From: Pandoraea communis
GTDB taxonomy: Bacteria > Pseudomonadota > Gammaproteobacteria > Burkholderiales > Burkholderiaceae
Assembly: GCF_902459745.1 (NCBI RefSeq)
Contig: NZ_CABPSJ010000001.1
Coordinates: 62,001 to 126,000, forward strand
Direction of reading: 5' to 3'
DNA length: 64,000 nucleotides
In this document: positions 48,372-59,617 of the stretch, in pieces
Numbering within the stretch: the first letter of the stretch is position 1
Layout: every line of letters begins with the position of its first letter
The notes under the pieces: generated by a model
Seen by the model: the letters and a program-made list of their open reading frames with translations, nothing else
Database searches by the model: none
Told to the model about the DNA's origin: nothing
Translations under genes and position numbers: made by a program

Positions 48372-48817
48372 AACCCGCCCATTTCCATTGCACCTGTGCC
48401 GGACGCCGTCGCCAGCGCGGTGCGGCCATGGTCGAGTTCGCGCTGGTGGCGGCGCTGTTCTTCACGCTGCTGATCGGCATCATGGAGTTCGCGCGCATCC
48501 TGTTCTATTGGAATACGGCCGTCGAGGCGGCACGCCTCGGTGCACGCGTGGCGGTCGTGTGCGACGTGAATGCCGCGGCGGTCAAGAACCGCATGACGAG
48601 CCTCATGCCGCAGCTCGCCGACGCGAACATCCAGATCAGCTACGTGCCGGCCGGCTGCGACGCCACGTCATGCACGCTGGTGACCGTGAGCTACACGGGA
48701 CTGACCTTCAAGACCTTCATTCCCTTCGTGCCCCTGAGCCTGCCGCTGCCGGCGTTCGCCACGACGCTGCCGCGCGAGAGCCTCTCCAGCGCGACGGGCA
48801 ACAACGTTTGCAGCTAA
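48368..48817 (+). CDS. tadF: TadE/TadF-like pseudopilin
   Basis: 149 residues. RQRGAAMVEFALVAALFFTL again has a prepilin cleavage context with Glu in the helix, then EFARILFYWNTAVEAARLGA. The C-terminal part carries VCDVNAAAVKNRM and a C-x5-C-like pair (GCDATSC). Whether it is TadE or TadF in strict nomenclature cannot be decided; order suggests TadF. Coupled to the preceding gene. Confidence 0.85.
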   Translation: MKPAHFHCTCAGRRRQRGAAMVEFALVAALFFTLLIGIMEFARILFYWNTAVEAARLGARVAVVCDVNAAAVKNRMTSLMPQLADANIQISYVPAGCDATSCTLVTVSYTGLTFKTFIPFVPLSLPLPAFATTLPRESLSSATGNNVCS

Positions 48818-48862
48818 GCGGCCATATCCACAACCCAATCGACAACGAACCCAGAGGCCATC

Positions 48863-50083
48863 ATGTTGAAAGTCCTGCTTGCATCACATGCCCCCGAGCG
48901 CCTCGCATTGCTCGCCAGGCTCGTGCGCGATCATCCCGAATACGATGTCGCAACGCTGGCCGCGACACCCGCGCAACTGCTCAACGCCGACGTTCGGCTG
49001 GAAGACTTCGACGCTGCCGTGGTCGACCTGCCAGGCACCCAGCAAGGCGAACTGTGCGATGTGCAGGTCATGTGCCAGCAATGGCCGAAGCTCGTATGCA
49101 TCCTGGTGATGCACGAGGCCACGCCGGCACTGCTCATCGCCGCGATGCGCGCTGGCGCGCGCGACGTGCTGCCCTGGCCGCTCGAGCAGCACGGCCTTGA
49201 CGATGCGCTTGCCCGCGTGCAGTCGCAGCATGGGCAGGATGCCCCCCGCCCGCTGCCGTCGATCGCGTTCATGTCGTGCAAGGGCGGGGCCGGCACGAGT
49301 TTTCTCGCCGCCAACTTCGCGCGCGGGCACGCCGCACAAACCGGCGAGCGCGTACTGCTCGTCGACCTCGATCCCGATTTCGGCGACGCCGCGTTCCTCG
49401 TCACCGACAAGGCACCGCCGGCCACGCTGCCCCAAGTCTGCGCGCAAGCCGAGCGCATTGATGCCTCGTTCCTCGATAGCTGCGTCACCCGCGTCGAAGA
49501 CGGCTTCGACGCCCTGGCCGGCGCGGGCGACCCCGTGGCCAGTCTCGACGTGACCGAGGAGAGCCTCAAGCGCATTCTTGCTGCCGCTGCGCAACGCTAC
49601 GACCTCGTCGTGTTCGACGCGGGCCGCACCGTCAACGTAAGCGTGACCTGGGCTTTGCAACGCAGTGAGCGCGTGTACGTGGTGCTGCGCGCGAGCATGC
49701 CGTTCCTGCGCGCCGCCTGCCGCCTGTTCGATCTGCTGCGCAGGCTCGGCGTACCGATGGACAAGGTCGGCTACCTCGTCAACCGGTCGAACCGGCACGA
49801 CAGCGTGACGCACAAGGAACTCGAGCGTGCGCTTGGCATGCCAGCACTGGCGGTTCTGCCTGAGGACGGCGCTGCCGTGGCGGCCGCCATGAGCCAGGGC
49901 GTGCCCATCGCACGGGTGGCCAGGCGCAGCGCGATCGCCCGGGCGCTTGCAGCGCTCGTCGTGCGCCATGCCGCACACGCCGACACGCCACGCACGCCCC
50001 CGCCCGGCGGCGAATCGCTGTTCGGGCGGTTGTGGAGCAAAACCCACACGACTGAACGTGCGACGCCGCCGACGTTGATTTGA
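48863..50083 (+). CDS. tadZ: TadZ/CpaE localisation ATPase
   Basis: 406 residues. The N-terminal 130 residues form an atypical receiver-like domain (MLKVLLASHAPERLALLARL, DVLPWPLEQ). A ParA/MinD-type ATPase follows with the deviant Walker A FMSCKGGAGTSFLAANFA and VLLVDLDPDFGD. TadZ places the Tad machinery at the cell pole. The final 40 residues are variable. Confidence 0.92.
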   Translation: MLKVLLASHAPERLALLARLVRDHPEYDVATLAATPAQLLNADVRLEDFDAAVVDLPGTQQGELCDVQVMCQQWPKLVCILVMHEATPALLIAAMRAGARDVLPWPLEQHGLDDALARVQSQHGQDAPRPLPSIAFMSCKGGAGTSFLAANFARGHAAQTGERVLLVDLDPDFGDAAFLVTDKAPPATLPQVCAQAERIDASFLDSCVTRVEDGFDALAGAGDPVASLDVTEESLKRILAAAAQRYDLVVFDAGRTVNVSVTWALQRSERVYVVLRASMPFLRAACRLFDLLRRLGVPMDKVGYLVNRSNRHDSVTHKELERALGMPALAVLPEDGAAVAAAMSQGVPIARVARRSAIARALAALVVRHAAHADTPRTPPPGGESLFGRLWSKTHTTERATPPTLI

Positions 50084-50187
50084 GTCGCATTAACGGACCG
50101 ACAGGTCAACAAACCGCCCAACGGATTGATAGACAGATCGAATCACCCGATTAACGCATCGAATTCAGCCTCACCCGGGAGCCCCTC

Positions 50188-51558
50188 ATGTCAGCCACCA
50201 CACAATCCCTGCTGCTGTCGCCCGCCGTCGCCACGCCTGAGCGGACGACGGCACGCGCGAGCAACCTGAGCCCAGGCGTCGGCCCGCACTACGCCGAGCT
50301 CAAGCGCCGCATGCACGAGATGGTGCTCGAGCGCGTCGAGCTCGAGAAACTAGCGCGTCTGACCGAACTCCAGGTCAAGACCGAACTCGCGCTGCTCATC
50401 GACCGTGTCGTGGGTGAGCAGAACGTGCTCGTCAACGAAGCCGAACGGCGCCAGCTCGGCAGTGACATCTACGACGAGATGTTCGGCCTGGGGCCGCTCG
50501 AACCGCTACTGCGCGATGCGACCATCTCCGATATCCTCGTCAACACCCATCGGCGCACCTTCGTCGAGCGCTTCGGCCGCCTCGAGGCGACCGACATCAC
50601 GTTCTACGACGACGCGCATCTGATGAAGATCATCGAGAAGATCGTCTCGCGCGTGGGCCGCCGCATCGACGAATCGAGCCCCATGGTCGACGCACGCCTG
50701 CCCGACGGCTCGCGCGTGAACGCCATCATCCCGCCCTCGGCGATCGACGGCCCGCTCCTGTCGATCCGCCGCTTCGGCTCCACGCCGCTGCAGATGGCCG
50801 ATATCCTGCGCCTGGGCACCCTGATCGAGCCGATGGCGCAGGTACTGACCGCGCTCGTCGCGGCCAAGGTCAACATCCTTGTTTCGGGCGGCACCGGCAG
50901 CGGCAAGACCACACTGCTCAACATCCTGTCGGCCTCGATTCCGGATACCGAGCGCGTCGTCACCATCGAGGACGCCGCCGAACTGCAGCTCGACCAGCAA
51001 CACGTGCTGCGGCTCGAGACGCGCCCGCCCAACATCGAAGGCAAGGGCGAGATCACCCAACGCACCCTCGTACGCAACGCCCTGCGTATGCGCCCGGACC
51101 GCATCATCCTTGGCGAAGTGCGCGGCGCCGAGGCGCTCGACATGCTCAACGCCATGAACACCGGCCACGAGGGGTCGCTCGCCACGGTCCACGCCAACTC
51201 CCCGCGCGACGCGCTCACGCGGCTTGAAAACATGGTGAGCATGTCGGGCGTACCGCTGCCGTCGCGCGCGATGCGCCAACAGATTGCCTCAGCGATCACC
51301 GTGATCGTGCAGACCGCGCGCCTGACCGATGGGCGGCGGCGCCTGACGAGCCTTCAGGAGATCACCGGCATGGAGGGCGAGATCATCACAATGCAGGAGC
51401 TCTTCACCTTCAAGCGCACCGGCGTGGAGCGCGACGGGACGGTACGCGGCTACTTCTGCGCAAGCGGCGTGCGGCCCAGGTTTGCCGAACGGCTGCAGAC
51501 CTACGGTATGGCCTTGCCCGATGCCATCTACGATCCGTCGCGCCGTTACGAGGTGTGA
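50188..51558 (+). CDS. tadA: Tad secretion ATPase TadA/CpaF
   Basis: 456 residues, type II/IV secretion ATPase. Walker A is [17 protein letters not shown], followed by the Asp box [14 protein letters not shown], Walker [21 protein letters not shown] and the His box [17 protein letters not shown]. It powers both assembly and retraction in Tad systems. About 104 bases after tadZ; a GGGAGC ribosome-binding site precedes the ATG. Confidence 0.96.
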   Translation: MSATTQSLLLSPAVATPERTTARASNLSPGVGPHYAELKRRMHEMVLERVELEKLARLTELQVKTELALLIDRVVGEQNVLVNEAERRQLGSDIYDEMFGLGPLEPLLRDATISDILVNTHRRTFVERFGRLEATDITFYDDAHLMKIIEKIVSRVGRRIDESSPMVDARLPDGSRVNAIIPPSAIDGPLLSIRRFGSTPLQMADILRLGTLIEPMAQVLTALVAAKVNILVSGGTGSGKTTLLNILSASIPDTERVVTIEDAAELQLDQQHVLRLETRPPNIEGKGEITQRTLVRNALRMRPDRIILGEVRGAEALDMLNAMNTGHEGSLATVHANSPRDALTRLENMVSMSGVPLPSRAMRQQIASAITVIVQTARLTDGRRRLTSLQEITGMEGEIITMQELFTFKRTGVERDGTVRGYFCASGVRPRFAERLQTYGMALPDAIYDPSRRYEV

Positions 51559-51633
51559 CGACGCAGGCTCGGCGAGCGCAGCGGATTCCGGCAGTTACGG
51601 GGAATATTCGGGGAATATGCGGGGGAAATAGCC

Positions 51634-52614
51634 ATGGGTAATACGCCTTTCTACATCTTTGCCGTACTGTTGTTCCTGGCAGTGGTGCTTGCCGTCGAGG
51701 GCATCTACTACTGGTGGAGCAGCCAGCACAGCGCTGCGGCCAAGCGCGTCAAGGCACGCATTCGTGCCCTGTCGGCGGGCGGCAACGTCGACCGCGAGCA
51801 CATCTCGATCCTCAAGTCGCGCCTGCTCAGCGGCTCGCCGGGCGTCGAGCGCATGCTCCTGCGCATGCCTCGCGTGCACGCGCTCGACCTGCTCATCCAG
51901 CAATCGGGCCTGTCGTGGTCCGTGGCACACCTGCTCATGTGGATGCTGGTGCATGGACTGGGGCTCGCCATGCTCGTCCTGCTGCTGCCGCTGACCTGGC
52001 GCCTGGCCGTGCCGGCGGGACTCATCGGCGCGAGCTTGCCAGCGCTATACGTCAGTCGCCGGCGCGGCAAGCGGCTCGAACGACTTGAGCGGCAGTTGCC
52101 GGAGACGGCCGACACCATCGCGCGCGCCTTGCGTGCCGGCCATGCTTTCCCCGCGGCCATCGAAATGATCGGCAACGAAATGGCCGAGCCCATCGGCGGG
52201 GAGTTCCGCATCATGTTCGACGAGATCAACTACGGTGTGGGCATCAACGACGCCTTGCGCAACCTCGCCACGCGTGTGCCGATCGACGACCTGCGTTATT
52301 TCATCACCGCCGTGATGATCCAGCGCGAGAGCGGCGGCAATCTCGCCGAAATCATGACGAATATTGCCGAGCTCACGCGCGAACGGCTCAAGCTGCTCCA
52401 GAAGGTGAGAGTGCTTTCGGCCGAGGGCCGGCTCTCGGCGATCATCCTCGAGGTCCTGCCGTTTGGTGCGGCGGGGCTACTGATGATCGTCAACCCGACC
52501 TTCCTCGAGGTGCTGTGGAAAGACCCGGCCGGCATCAAGATCAGCGTGACGGCGCTGGGATTGATGGCACTTGGGATGCTCTGGATGCGCCGGATCGTGC
52601 GCATCCACGTGTGA
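51634..52614 (+). CDS. tadB: Tad inner-membrane platform protein TadB
   Basis: 326 residues, four membrane helices: about 7-27, two near 95-140, and a last pair near the C-terminus (GAAGLLMIVNPTFLEVLW and ISVTALGLMALGMLW). The T2SSF domain reads RQLPETADTIARALRAGHAF and IQRESGGNLAEIMTNIAELT. With TadC it forms the platform turned by TadA. The short leader has repeated GGGGAATAT units. Confidence 0.95.
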   Translation: MGNTPFYIFAVLLFLAVVLAVEGIYYWWSSQHSAAAKRVKARIRALSAGGNVDREHISILKSRLLSGSPGVERMLLRMPRVHALDLLIQQSGLSWSVAHLLMWMLVHGLGLAMLVLLLPLTWRLAVPAGLIGASLPALYVSRRRGKRLERLERQLPETADTIARALRAGHAFPAAIEMIGNEMAEPIGGEFRIMFDEINYGVGINDALRNLATRVPIDDLRYFITAVMIQRESGGNLAEIMTNIAELTRERLKLLQKVRVLSAEGRLSAIILEVLPFGAAGLLMIVNPTFLEVLWKDPAGIKISVTALGLMALGMLWMRRIVRIHV

Positions 52615-52662
52615 GCCCGCGCGCGGGCGATTGAACCAGATAGACCATTCGGGGAGTGTGCC

Positions 52663-53640
52663 ATGTTGCATTGGAACGAAGGACATATCGCGTTGCTGGC
52701 GGGGGTATTCCTGATGACGTTCAGTGTCGTGCTCGGACTCGTGCTGCTGCTCGCGCCGGGGCGCACGCGCGGGCGCGTCGAGAGCATCGAGGGTTTTGCG
52801 GGAAGCGGGGGCCGCGGTTCGTCGAGCGCTCCCGTCGATGCGGGTGACAGCCCCTGGGTCGAGCGTCTCGCGAAGTGGTCGAAGCCCGTTTCTAAACTGT
52901 CCCTGCCCAAAGAGGGCAGAGAGTCATCGACGCTGCGCACCCGGTTCATCAACGCCGGCTGGCGCGACGCCTCCGCCCCGGCGTTGTATTTCTCGGCCAA
53001 GACATTATTGGCGCTGGCCCTGCCGTTCATCGGCTTCGAGGTCGCGAGTCCGCATTACGCAGCCACGCATCGCGACTTGCTGATGGGGCTGCTGCTGGTG
53101 CTCGGCGCCGTCGGCTACTACCTGCCGAACATGGTCCTGTCGCGCCGCATCGCGTGGCGCCAGGGTGTGATCTTCGAGGACTTTCCCGACGCGCTCGACC
53201 TCATGACCGTGTGTGTCGAAGCGGGCCTGAGCCTCGACGCCGCGCTCATGCGTGTGACTGGCGATATCCACGTACGCAGCCCCGTATTGTCCGACGAGTT
53301 CGAACTGCTTCTGCTGGAGTTTCGTTCAGGCTTCTCCAAGGAGCAAGCGCTGCGCAACCTGAGCCTGCGCACCGGCGTCGAGGACATCGACACCTTTGTC
53401 TCGATGTTGATCCAGGCGGAGCGTTTTGGCACCAGCGTTGGCGCGTCGTTGCGGGTGCTGTCCGAGATGCTGCGGACCAAGCGGCGCATGCGGGCCGAGG
53501 AGCGCGCGGCCAAGATCGCGCTCAAGCTGTTGTTTCCGCTGGTGTTCTTCATCTTCCCGACGCTGTTGCTAGTGCTGCTCGGACCGGCATTTATCCAGAT
53601 TTACCGTGTACTGCTGCCAACGTTGTCGGGCGCGCTCTAG
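52663..53640 (+). CDS. tadC: Tad inner-membrane platform protein TadC
   Basis: 325 residues, first helix at about 9-31, then three more. T2SSF domain: FEDFPDALDLMTVCVEAGLS, SDEFELLLLEFRSGFSKEQA and FGTSVGASLRVLSEMLRTKR. The C-terminal helix is LLFPLVFFIFPTLLLVLLGP. 48 bases after tadB and 19 before the methyltransferase-like gene. Confidence 0.95.
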   Translation: MLHWNEGHIALLAGVFLMTFSVVLGLVLLLAPGRTRGRVESIEGFAGSGGRGSSSAPVDAGDSPWVERLAKWSKPVSKLSLPKEGRESSTLRTRFINAGWRDASAPALYFSAKTLLALALPFIGFEVASPHYAATHRDLLMGLLLVLGAVGYYLPNMVLSRRIAWRQGVIFEDFPDALDLMTVCVEAGLSLDAALMRVTGDIHVRSPVLSDEFELLLLEFRSGFSKEQALRNLSLRTGVEDIDTFVSMLIQAERFGTSVGASLRVLSEMLRTKRRMRAEERAAKIALKLLFPLVFFIFPTLLLVLLGPAFIQIYRVLLPTLSGAL

Positions 53641-53659
53641 CCTCATAAGGACCGTGATC

Positions 53660-54388
53660 ATGCATAGCGAAAAAGAGTTTGACGTATCGTCGATCGAAGA
53701 CTGGCGCGCCAACCCTTATGCCGTCGCGCCGATGATTCCGCCCTTGGCGGTCCCTTCGTTACCCAATCGCCGCAGTCTGCGAGAGATGGCCGTGGAAGTC
53801 TCCGTGCGCTTGATGGGCAGCCTCGTGCTGGGTGCGTTTGCTTTCGTCGCGTGGCTTCAGTGGAGCGCGGCGCCGGAGCGCATCACCTTGCTGCTTCTGG
53901 TCGCCACATCGTCGCTCACTGTCGGACTGGCACTCTTCACACGCGTACCGGCCAAGCGCGATTGGCGGCTGGTGCCGGTCATCGTATCCGTGTGCGGCAC
54001 GTTCTACTTCCTCGCCGTGCGGCTCGATCCCGGCATACGACTGATTCCGGAGAGCTCCGGTGCGTTCCTGTGCGGCGCGGGAATACTGTGGCAGTTGTAC
54101 GCCAAGGCATCGTTAAGGCGCTCGTTCGGCATCGTTCCGGCCAATCGCGGCATCGTTTCCAGTGGTGCCTATCGATGGGTTCGCCATCCGATCTATCTTG
54201 GGTACGTGATTGCGGACATGGGGTTCCTGCTGACCAACTTCGGCGCGTGGAACGTCATGGTGTACGGAGGACTGTTCACGCTACAGGTCACGCGCATTAT
54301 CCAGGAGGAACGTTTCCTGGCCTCCGATCCGGCTTATGCCGAGTACCGCTCGAAGATCCGCTACCGAGTACTGCCCGGGCTGTTCTGA
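53660..54388 (+). CDS. ICMT-family membrane methyltransferase, last gene of the Tad operon
   Basis: 242 residues, five or six membrane helices. The C-terminal half has the isoprenylcysteine carboxyl methyltransferase (ICMT/PEMT) signature: GAYRWVRHPIYLGYVIADMG, then RIIQEERFLASDPAYAEY. RHPxY and the EE pair bind S-adenosylmethionine. Family members methylate lipids or prenylated carboxylates; the substrate here is unknown. It starts 19 bases after tadC behind ATAAGGA and is closed by a strong terminator, so it is co-transcribed. It might modify a pilus or lipid component; that is speculation. Confidence 0.85.
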   Translation: MHSEKEFDVSSIEDWRANPYAVAPMIPPLAVPSLPNRRSLREMAVEVSVRLMGSLVLGAFAFVAWLQWSAAPERITLLLLVATSSLTVGLALFTRVPAKRDWRLVPVIVSVCGTFYFLAVRLDPGIRLIPESSGAFLCGAGILWQLYAKASLRRSFGIVPANRGIVSSGAYRWVRHPIYLGYVIADMGFLLTNFGAWNVMVYGGLFTLQVTRIIQEERFLASDPAYAEYRSKIRYRVLPGLF

Positions 54389-54486
54389 CCCGTCGCCTTT
54401 CGGATAACACTCCCGTTCCTTACCCCCGGACGGGACGATGCTTCGAAAAAGTGCCGGACTGTTTCAGGACGTGTCAGGGTCAAAAA

Positions 54487-54518
54487 AAGCCGGTCGCTGA
54501 ACACGACCGGCTTTTTTA
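54487..54518. terminator. bidirectional terminator at the end of the Tad operon
   Basis: AAGCCGGTC / GACCGGCTT stem with a 9-base loop, A-run before and T-run after. It serves the Tad operon and the convergent cytochrome c' gene. Confidence 0.93.
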
Positions 54519-54536
54519 TCGGGAAGCGGACGACGC

Positions 54537-54986
54537 TTACTTCGCGCGGAAGCCGTCGTGGCAGCTCTTGCAAGTCTGCGCAGCTTCGCCGAATGCCGTC
54601 TTGATCGACGCGAGGTCGCCGCCCTTGGCCACGGTATTGAGCTTTGCGACGGCCGTCTCCATCTTCTCGGCGGCTTGCTGGAACTTCACCTTGTCGGAGA
54701 AGACTTCCGGCTTCGCCTTGCTCTTCGCGGTGGTCTGGCCGCCTTCGAACGCCGGCCACGGCAGCTTCGACAGGCTGGCGACGAGTTCGGCGTTCTTTGC
54801 CACGTCGTCCTTGTTGAACGGCACGTCGCCCTTGACGACGGCACCGATGCGGCCGAAGTGATTGCCGAGCAGGAAGAGCGACGACTGACGATACTCCACG
54901 GCGTCGTCGGGCTTGGCGAACTGGGCTTGGGCGAGGGCCGGAACAACGGCGGCGGCGAGTGCTGCAACTGCAAAAGTGAACTTCAT
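54537..54986 (-). CDS. cytochrome c'
   Basis: 149 residues with a signal peptide ending near AQAQ (about 22). A four-helix bundle has the haem site QTCKSCHDGFRAK at the very C-terminus, the layout of class II cytochromes c'. The R-x-x-x-F-x-x-x-G start (RQSSLFLLGNHFGRIG) is typical. These periplasmic proteins bind NO or CO and may protect against nitrosative stress. Confidence 0.93.
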   Translation of the reverse strand: MKFTFAVAALAAAVVPALAQAQFAKPDDAVEYRQSSLFLLGNHFGRIGAVVKGDVPFNKDDVAKNAELVASLSKLPWPAFEGGQTTAKSKAKPEVFSDKVKFQQAAEKMETAVAKLNTVAKGGDLASIKTAFGEAAQTCKSCHDGFRAK

Positions 54987-55142
54987 CTGCGGGGTTCTCC
55001 TTATGGGTTATGCAGCTATGATACACAGCAACCCGGCAGCATGTATGACAGCCAGCCACCTGAATCCTCGCTGCCGGATAGCCGCTTTCCCGTGTCGTTT
55101 TTCACTTCGGTATCGCGTAAGGGGTGTGCAACGCACCATGCA

Positions 55143-55167
55143 AAACGGGCCGCAATGCGGCCCGTTT
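55143..55167 (-). terminator. terminator of purB
   Basis: Perfect 11-bp stem AAACGGGCCGC / GCGGCCCGTTT with an AAT loop, immediately downstream of purB on the minus strand, followed by one further T. Confidence 0.85.
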
Positions 55168-55185
55168 CGGTCAAGCGCAGAAGAC

Positions 55186-56718
<1,533 letters not shown>

Positions 56719-56743
56719 CTACAGCGATTTTTCAAGGATCCAC

Positions 56744-57352
56744 ATGAAGTTGATCGGTGCCCTCGCCAGTCCCTACGTTCGCAAAGTCCGCATTGTGCTG
56801 GCTGAAAAGAAGCTCGATTACAAGCTCGAGCTGGAGAATGTGTGGGCCGACGACACCTGTATCCAGCAGTCCAACCCGCTCGGCAAAGTACCGTGTCTGG
56901 TCATGGAAGACGGCGAAGCCGTATTCGATTCGCGAGTGATCTGCGAGTACATCGACACGCTTTCGCCGGTCGGCAAGCTCATTCCCCCTTCCGGGCGCGA
57001 GCGCACCGAAGTGCGCTGCTGGGAGGCGCTCGCCGACGGCCTGACGGACGCCGCCGTGCAGATCCGCGTCGAGACGATGTTCCATGACGAAGCCTCGCGC
57101 TCGCCGGCGCTCATCGCGCGGCAGCTCAGCAAGATCGAAGAAGGCTTGCGGGCCATGGAGCATGGGCTCAACGAACGCCAGTGGTGCGCGAGCAACCGCC
57201 TCACGCTGGCCGACGTGGCTGTCATCTGCGCCCTCGGCTATCTCGACTTCCGCAACCCCGAGATCCTCTGGCGCGACGCGCATCCGAACCTCGCCAAACA
57301 CTTCGAGCGCATGTCCGTCCGCGCCTCGGTCGCCGATACCGTCCCCGTATAA
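56744..57352 (+). CDS. glutathione S-transferase
   Basis: 202 residues. The N-terminal thioredoxin-like domain starts MKLIGALASPYVRKVRIVLA, with SPYVRK as the glutathione-activating site, then NPLGKVPCLVMEDGEAVFDS (cis-proline and G-site). The helical C-terminal domain has LTLADVAVICALGYLDF. Bacterial GSTs of this type detoxify electrophiles; substrate unknown. It lies between purB and the type III operon with no functional tie. Confidence 0.92.
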   Translation: MKLIGALASPYVRKVRIVLAEKKLDYKLELENVWADDTCIQQSNPLGKVPCLVMEDGEAVFDSRVICEYIDTLSPVGKLIPPSGRERTEVRCWEALADGLTDAAVQIRVETMFHDEASRSPALIARQLSKIEEGLRAMEHGLNERQWCASNRLTLADVAVICALGYLDFRNPEILWRDAHPNLAKHFERMSVRASVADTVPV

Positions 57353-57388
57353 CAAGCCACGCTGACTGCCCGCCCGCCGGGCCGGCGC

Positions 57389-58453
57389 TCACGGCATGAG
57401 CACTGCCGGACGGTCGCGTCCGTGCCCGCCTGCGGCCTCGACCGACGGGCTGCGCGTCAGCAACGTTCCCAAGCCTCGCAGCAGATGCCAGGTCCGATCC
57501 GCCGCGACCTCGCCGGTCCCGGCCGTCCGGGCCGGCGGTTCCGCCCGGACGGCCTTCGGGTGGGGGGCGCCTTGCGCAACGGTGGTCGCGATCTCCCGGA
57601 CGGCCGGGCGAGGTGTCGATCTGCGCGGTGGCACTGGCTCGCGCCGCGGTGCGACGGTTTGCGGCACATTCGTGGCCCGCAAACGCGAGTATCCCGTCAT
57701 CACCTTGCGAACGTAGTTCTGCGTCTCGGGAAACGGTGGGATCTGACGCCCATAACGCAGCACAGCGCCTTCTCCCGCGTTGTAAGCAGCCAACACTAGC
57801 GACAGGTCGCCGTCGAAACGCGATAGCAACCAGCGGATGTAGGCCGCCCCGGCGCGCACGTTCTCTGCGGGATCTTCGAGACGCCTAACGCCAAAGCGCG
57901 CTCCCGTGCCCGGCAGCACCTGCATCAACCCGATCGCGCCTCGCCCGGACAACGCCTGCGGATCGTATCCCGACTCGACGTCGATAATCGCATGCAGCAA
58001 CGCTGCGTCGACCGACGCCACCTCGGCCGCGCGTCGCACCAGCGAATCGAACGGTAACGCTCGCGTGGCCGGTACGGGGGGTTGCGCGGGCGGCAAGGCC
58101 GAGGCGGGTGCCGATGCCTGGGCCGGTACGAAGGCCGAGGCCATCGCCGTCGCCGAAGCGGGTGCCGCCGGGGCGGATTCGCGCACTGCATCGGGTGCTT
58201 CCGGCACATCGGCGAGCCGGACATCGGGGGCAACACCTGCGTCTACAGGCGGCCGGGCCGGGCTCGCTGCGGCGCGCGGTTCGGGCACCAGAAGCTGAGC
58301 ATCGGCCACGCGCGGGTGAAGCGGCAGCAATGCCCGGTTGACGGCCAATGCGGGCATCGACAAACCCAGCAGGCTCAACACGATCAAGACACGTCGTAAC
58401 GCCTCGCGCCCGGGTGAGCGCAGGTGCGAAATCGGGCCAAGAGAAACGCTCAT
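57389..58453 (-). CDS. lytic transglycosylase of the type III operon
   Basis: 354 residues. An N-terminal hydrophobic segment (LRRVLIVLSLLGLSMPALAV) is a signal peptide. After a Pro/Ala-rich linker (about 40-135) the SLT domain has DVESGYDPQALSGRGAIGLM with the catalytic Glu, then AAYNAGEGAV. The C-terminal part is basic and low-complexity. It should open the peptidoglycan for the secretion machine, as IagB in SPI-1 or BapC next to Bsa. Its ATG overlaps the sctU stop by 4 bases. Confidence 0.88.
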   Translation of the reverse strand: MSVSLGPISHLRSPGREALRRVLIVLSLLGLSMPALAVNRALLPLHPRVADAQLLVPEPRAAASPARPPVDAGVAPDVRLADVPEAPDAVRESAPAAPASATAMASAFVPAQASAPASALPPAQPPVPATRALPFDSLVRRAAEVASVDAALLHAIIDVESGYDPQALSGRGAIGLMQVLPGTGARFGVRRLEDPAENVRAGAAYIRWLLSRFDGDLSLVLAAYNAGEGAVLRYGRQIPPFPETQNYVRKVMTGYSRLRATNVPQTVAPRREPVPPRRSTPRPAVREIATTVAQGAPHPKAVRAEPPARTAGTGEVAADRTWHLLRGLGTLLTRSPSVEAAGGHGRDRPAVLMP

Positions 58454-59610
58454 GCCCGCCTCCCATCGCCGGCACGCCCCGATGGGTCGCCGCCATCCCC
58501 TTCGTGAGGAGCTTCCGCTGGCTTCGCGTCGACGGTCTGCCCTTCCTGCTCGTCCTGCGCCGTTTGCACCTCGTACGGCAAATCGAGAGCGAGCCGCAGA
58601 ATGGCCGCGACGGCATCGAACAGATCGGCGGGAATCGGTGCATCGATCTCGACATCGCTCATCAGACGGCGCGCGACGGGCACATGCTCGACCACCGGCA
58701 CGCCTTCGCGTTCGGCGAGCCGGACAATCGTCCTGGCGCGCGCGTTACGGCCCTTCTCGATCACCAGCGGCACCGGTGTCTCGCCGGGCACATAGCGCAG
58801 GCAGATGGCAATGTGCGCCGGGTTGCGCACAACGGCGGTCGAGCGCTTCACGTTGTTCGACAGACTGCCGCTTTCAATCGTCTCCCGGTGAATGTCGCGC
58901 CGCTTGTTCTTGAGATCCCGGTTGCCTTCGACCTCCTTCGACTCGCGCTTGATCTCGTCGTGAGACATCCTCAACTGCTTGTGCAACTGGTATTTCTGAT
59001 ACGCGAAGTCGAGTCCTCCGAACACCACGTAGGCAACGACAAGCACAGACATCAGCCAGAACAGCAGCTTGGCCGTCAGGGCAATGCCACAGGCGGGGCC
59101 GCATTGCGGCAGCGCCGCGAGCGACGGCGTGTATTGGCGAATGAGGTAGAAGAAGACCATCCCCAGCACCCCGACCTTGACGAGCGACTTGCCGAACTCG
59201 AAGAGCGACTGCATCGAGAACAACTGCTTGGCCTTGGCGATCGGGTCGATGCGTTCGTACTTGGGACGAATGACCTCCGGGGCGACGAGCGCGCCCACTT
59301 GCAACACCATCGCAAGCCACGTCGTCACGATCAGCAGCAGCGCGAGCCCGCCGCCGAAACGCACCAGGAGCAGCAACGATGGCCCCAGCATGCCGCGCAC
59401 AGCATCATCCACCGGATCGTTCAGCACGAGCAGCATGCGCGACACGAGCCCCTCCATCGCGTGGTAAAGCGCGGGGCCTTCGAACGTCAGCCATGCGAGC
59501 ACCACACCGAGCTGCATGCACACGGCAAGGTCGGCGCTTTTCGCGACACGCCCTTTCGCGCGTTCGTCCTTGATCTTCTTGGGGGTAGGCGGCTGACTCT
59601 TCTCGCTCAT
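58450..59610 (-). CDS. sctU: type III export switch protein SctU
   Basis: 386 residues. N-terminus SEKSQPPTPKKIKDERAKGR is classical, followed by four membrane helices and a cytoplasmic domain. The autocleavage site reads VVRNPAHIAICLRY, i.e. NPAH (263-266) instead of the usual NPTH; the cleaved N-P bond is kept. The C-terminal 40 residues are acidic and Gly-rich. SctU switches export from needle subunits to translocators. Seven bases separate it from sctT. Confidence 0.95.
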   Translation of the reverse strand: MSEKSQPPTPKKIKDERAKGRVAKSADLAVCMQLGVVLAWLTFEGPALYHAMEGLVSRMLLVLNDPVDDAVRGMLGPSLLLLVRFGGGLALLLIVTTWLAMVLQVGALVAPEVIRPKYERIDPIAKAKQLFSMQSLFEFGKSLVKVGVLGMVFFYLIRQYTPSLAALPQCGPACGIALTAKLLFWLMSVLVVAYVVFGGLDFAYQKYQLHKQLRMSHDEIKRESKEVEGNRDLKNKRRDIHRETIESGSLSNNVKRSTAVVRNPAHIAICLRYVPGETPVPLVIEKGRNARARTIVRLAEREGVPVVEHVPVARRLMSDVEIDAPIPADLFDAVAAILRLALDLPYEVQTAQDEQEGQTVDAKPAEAPHEGDGGDPSGRAGDGRRA

Positions 59611-59617
59611 GCAGACC

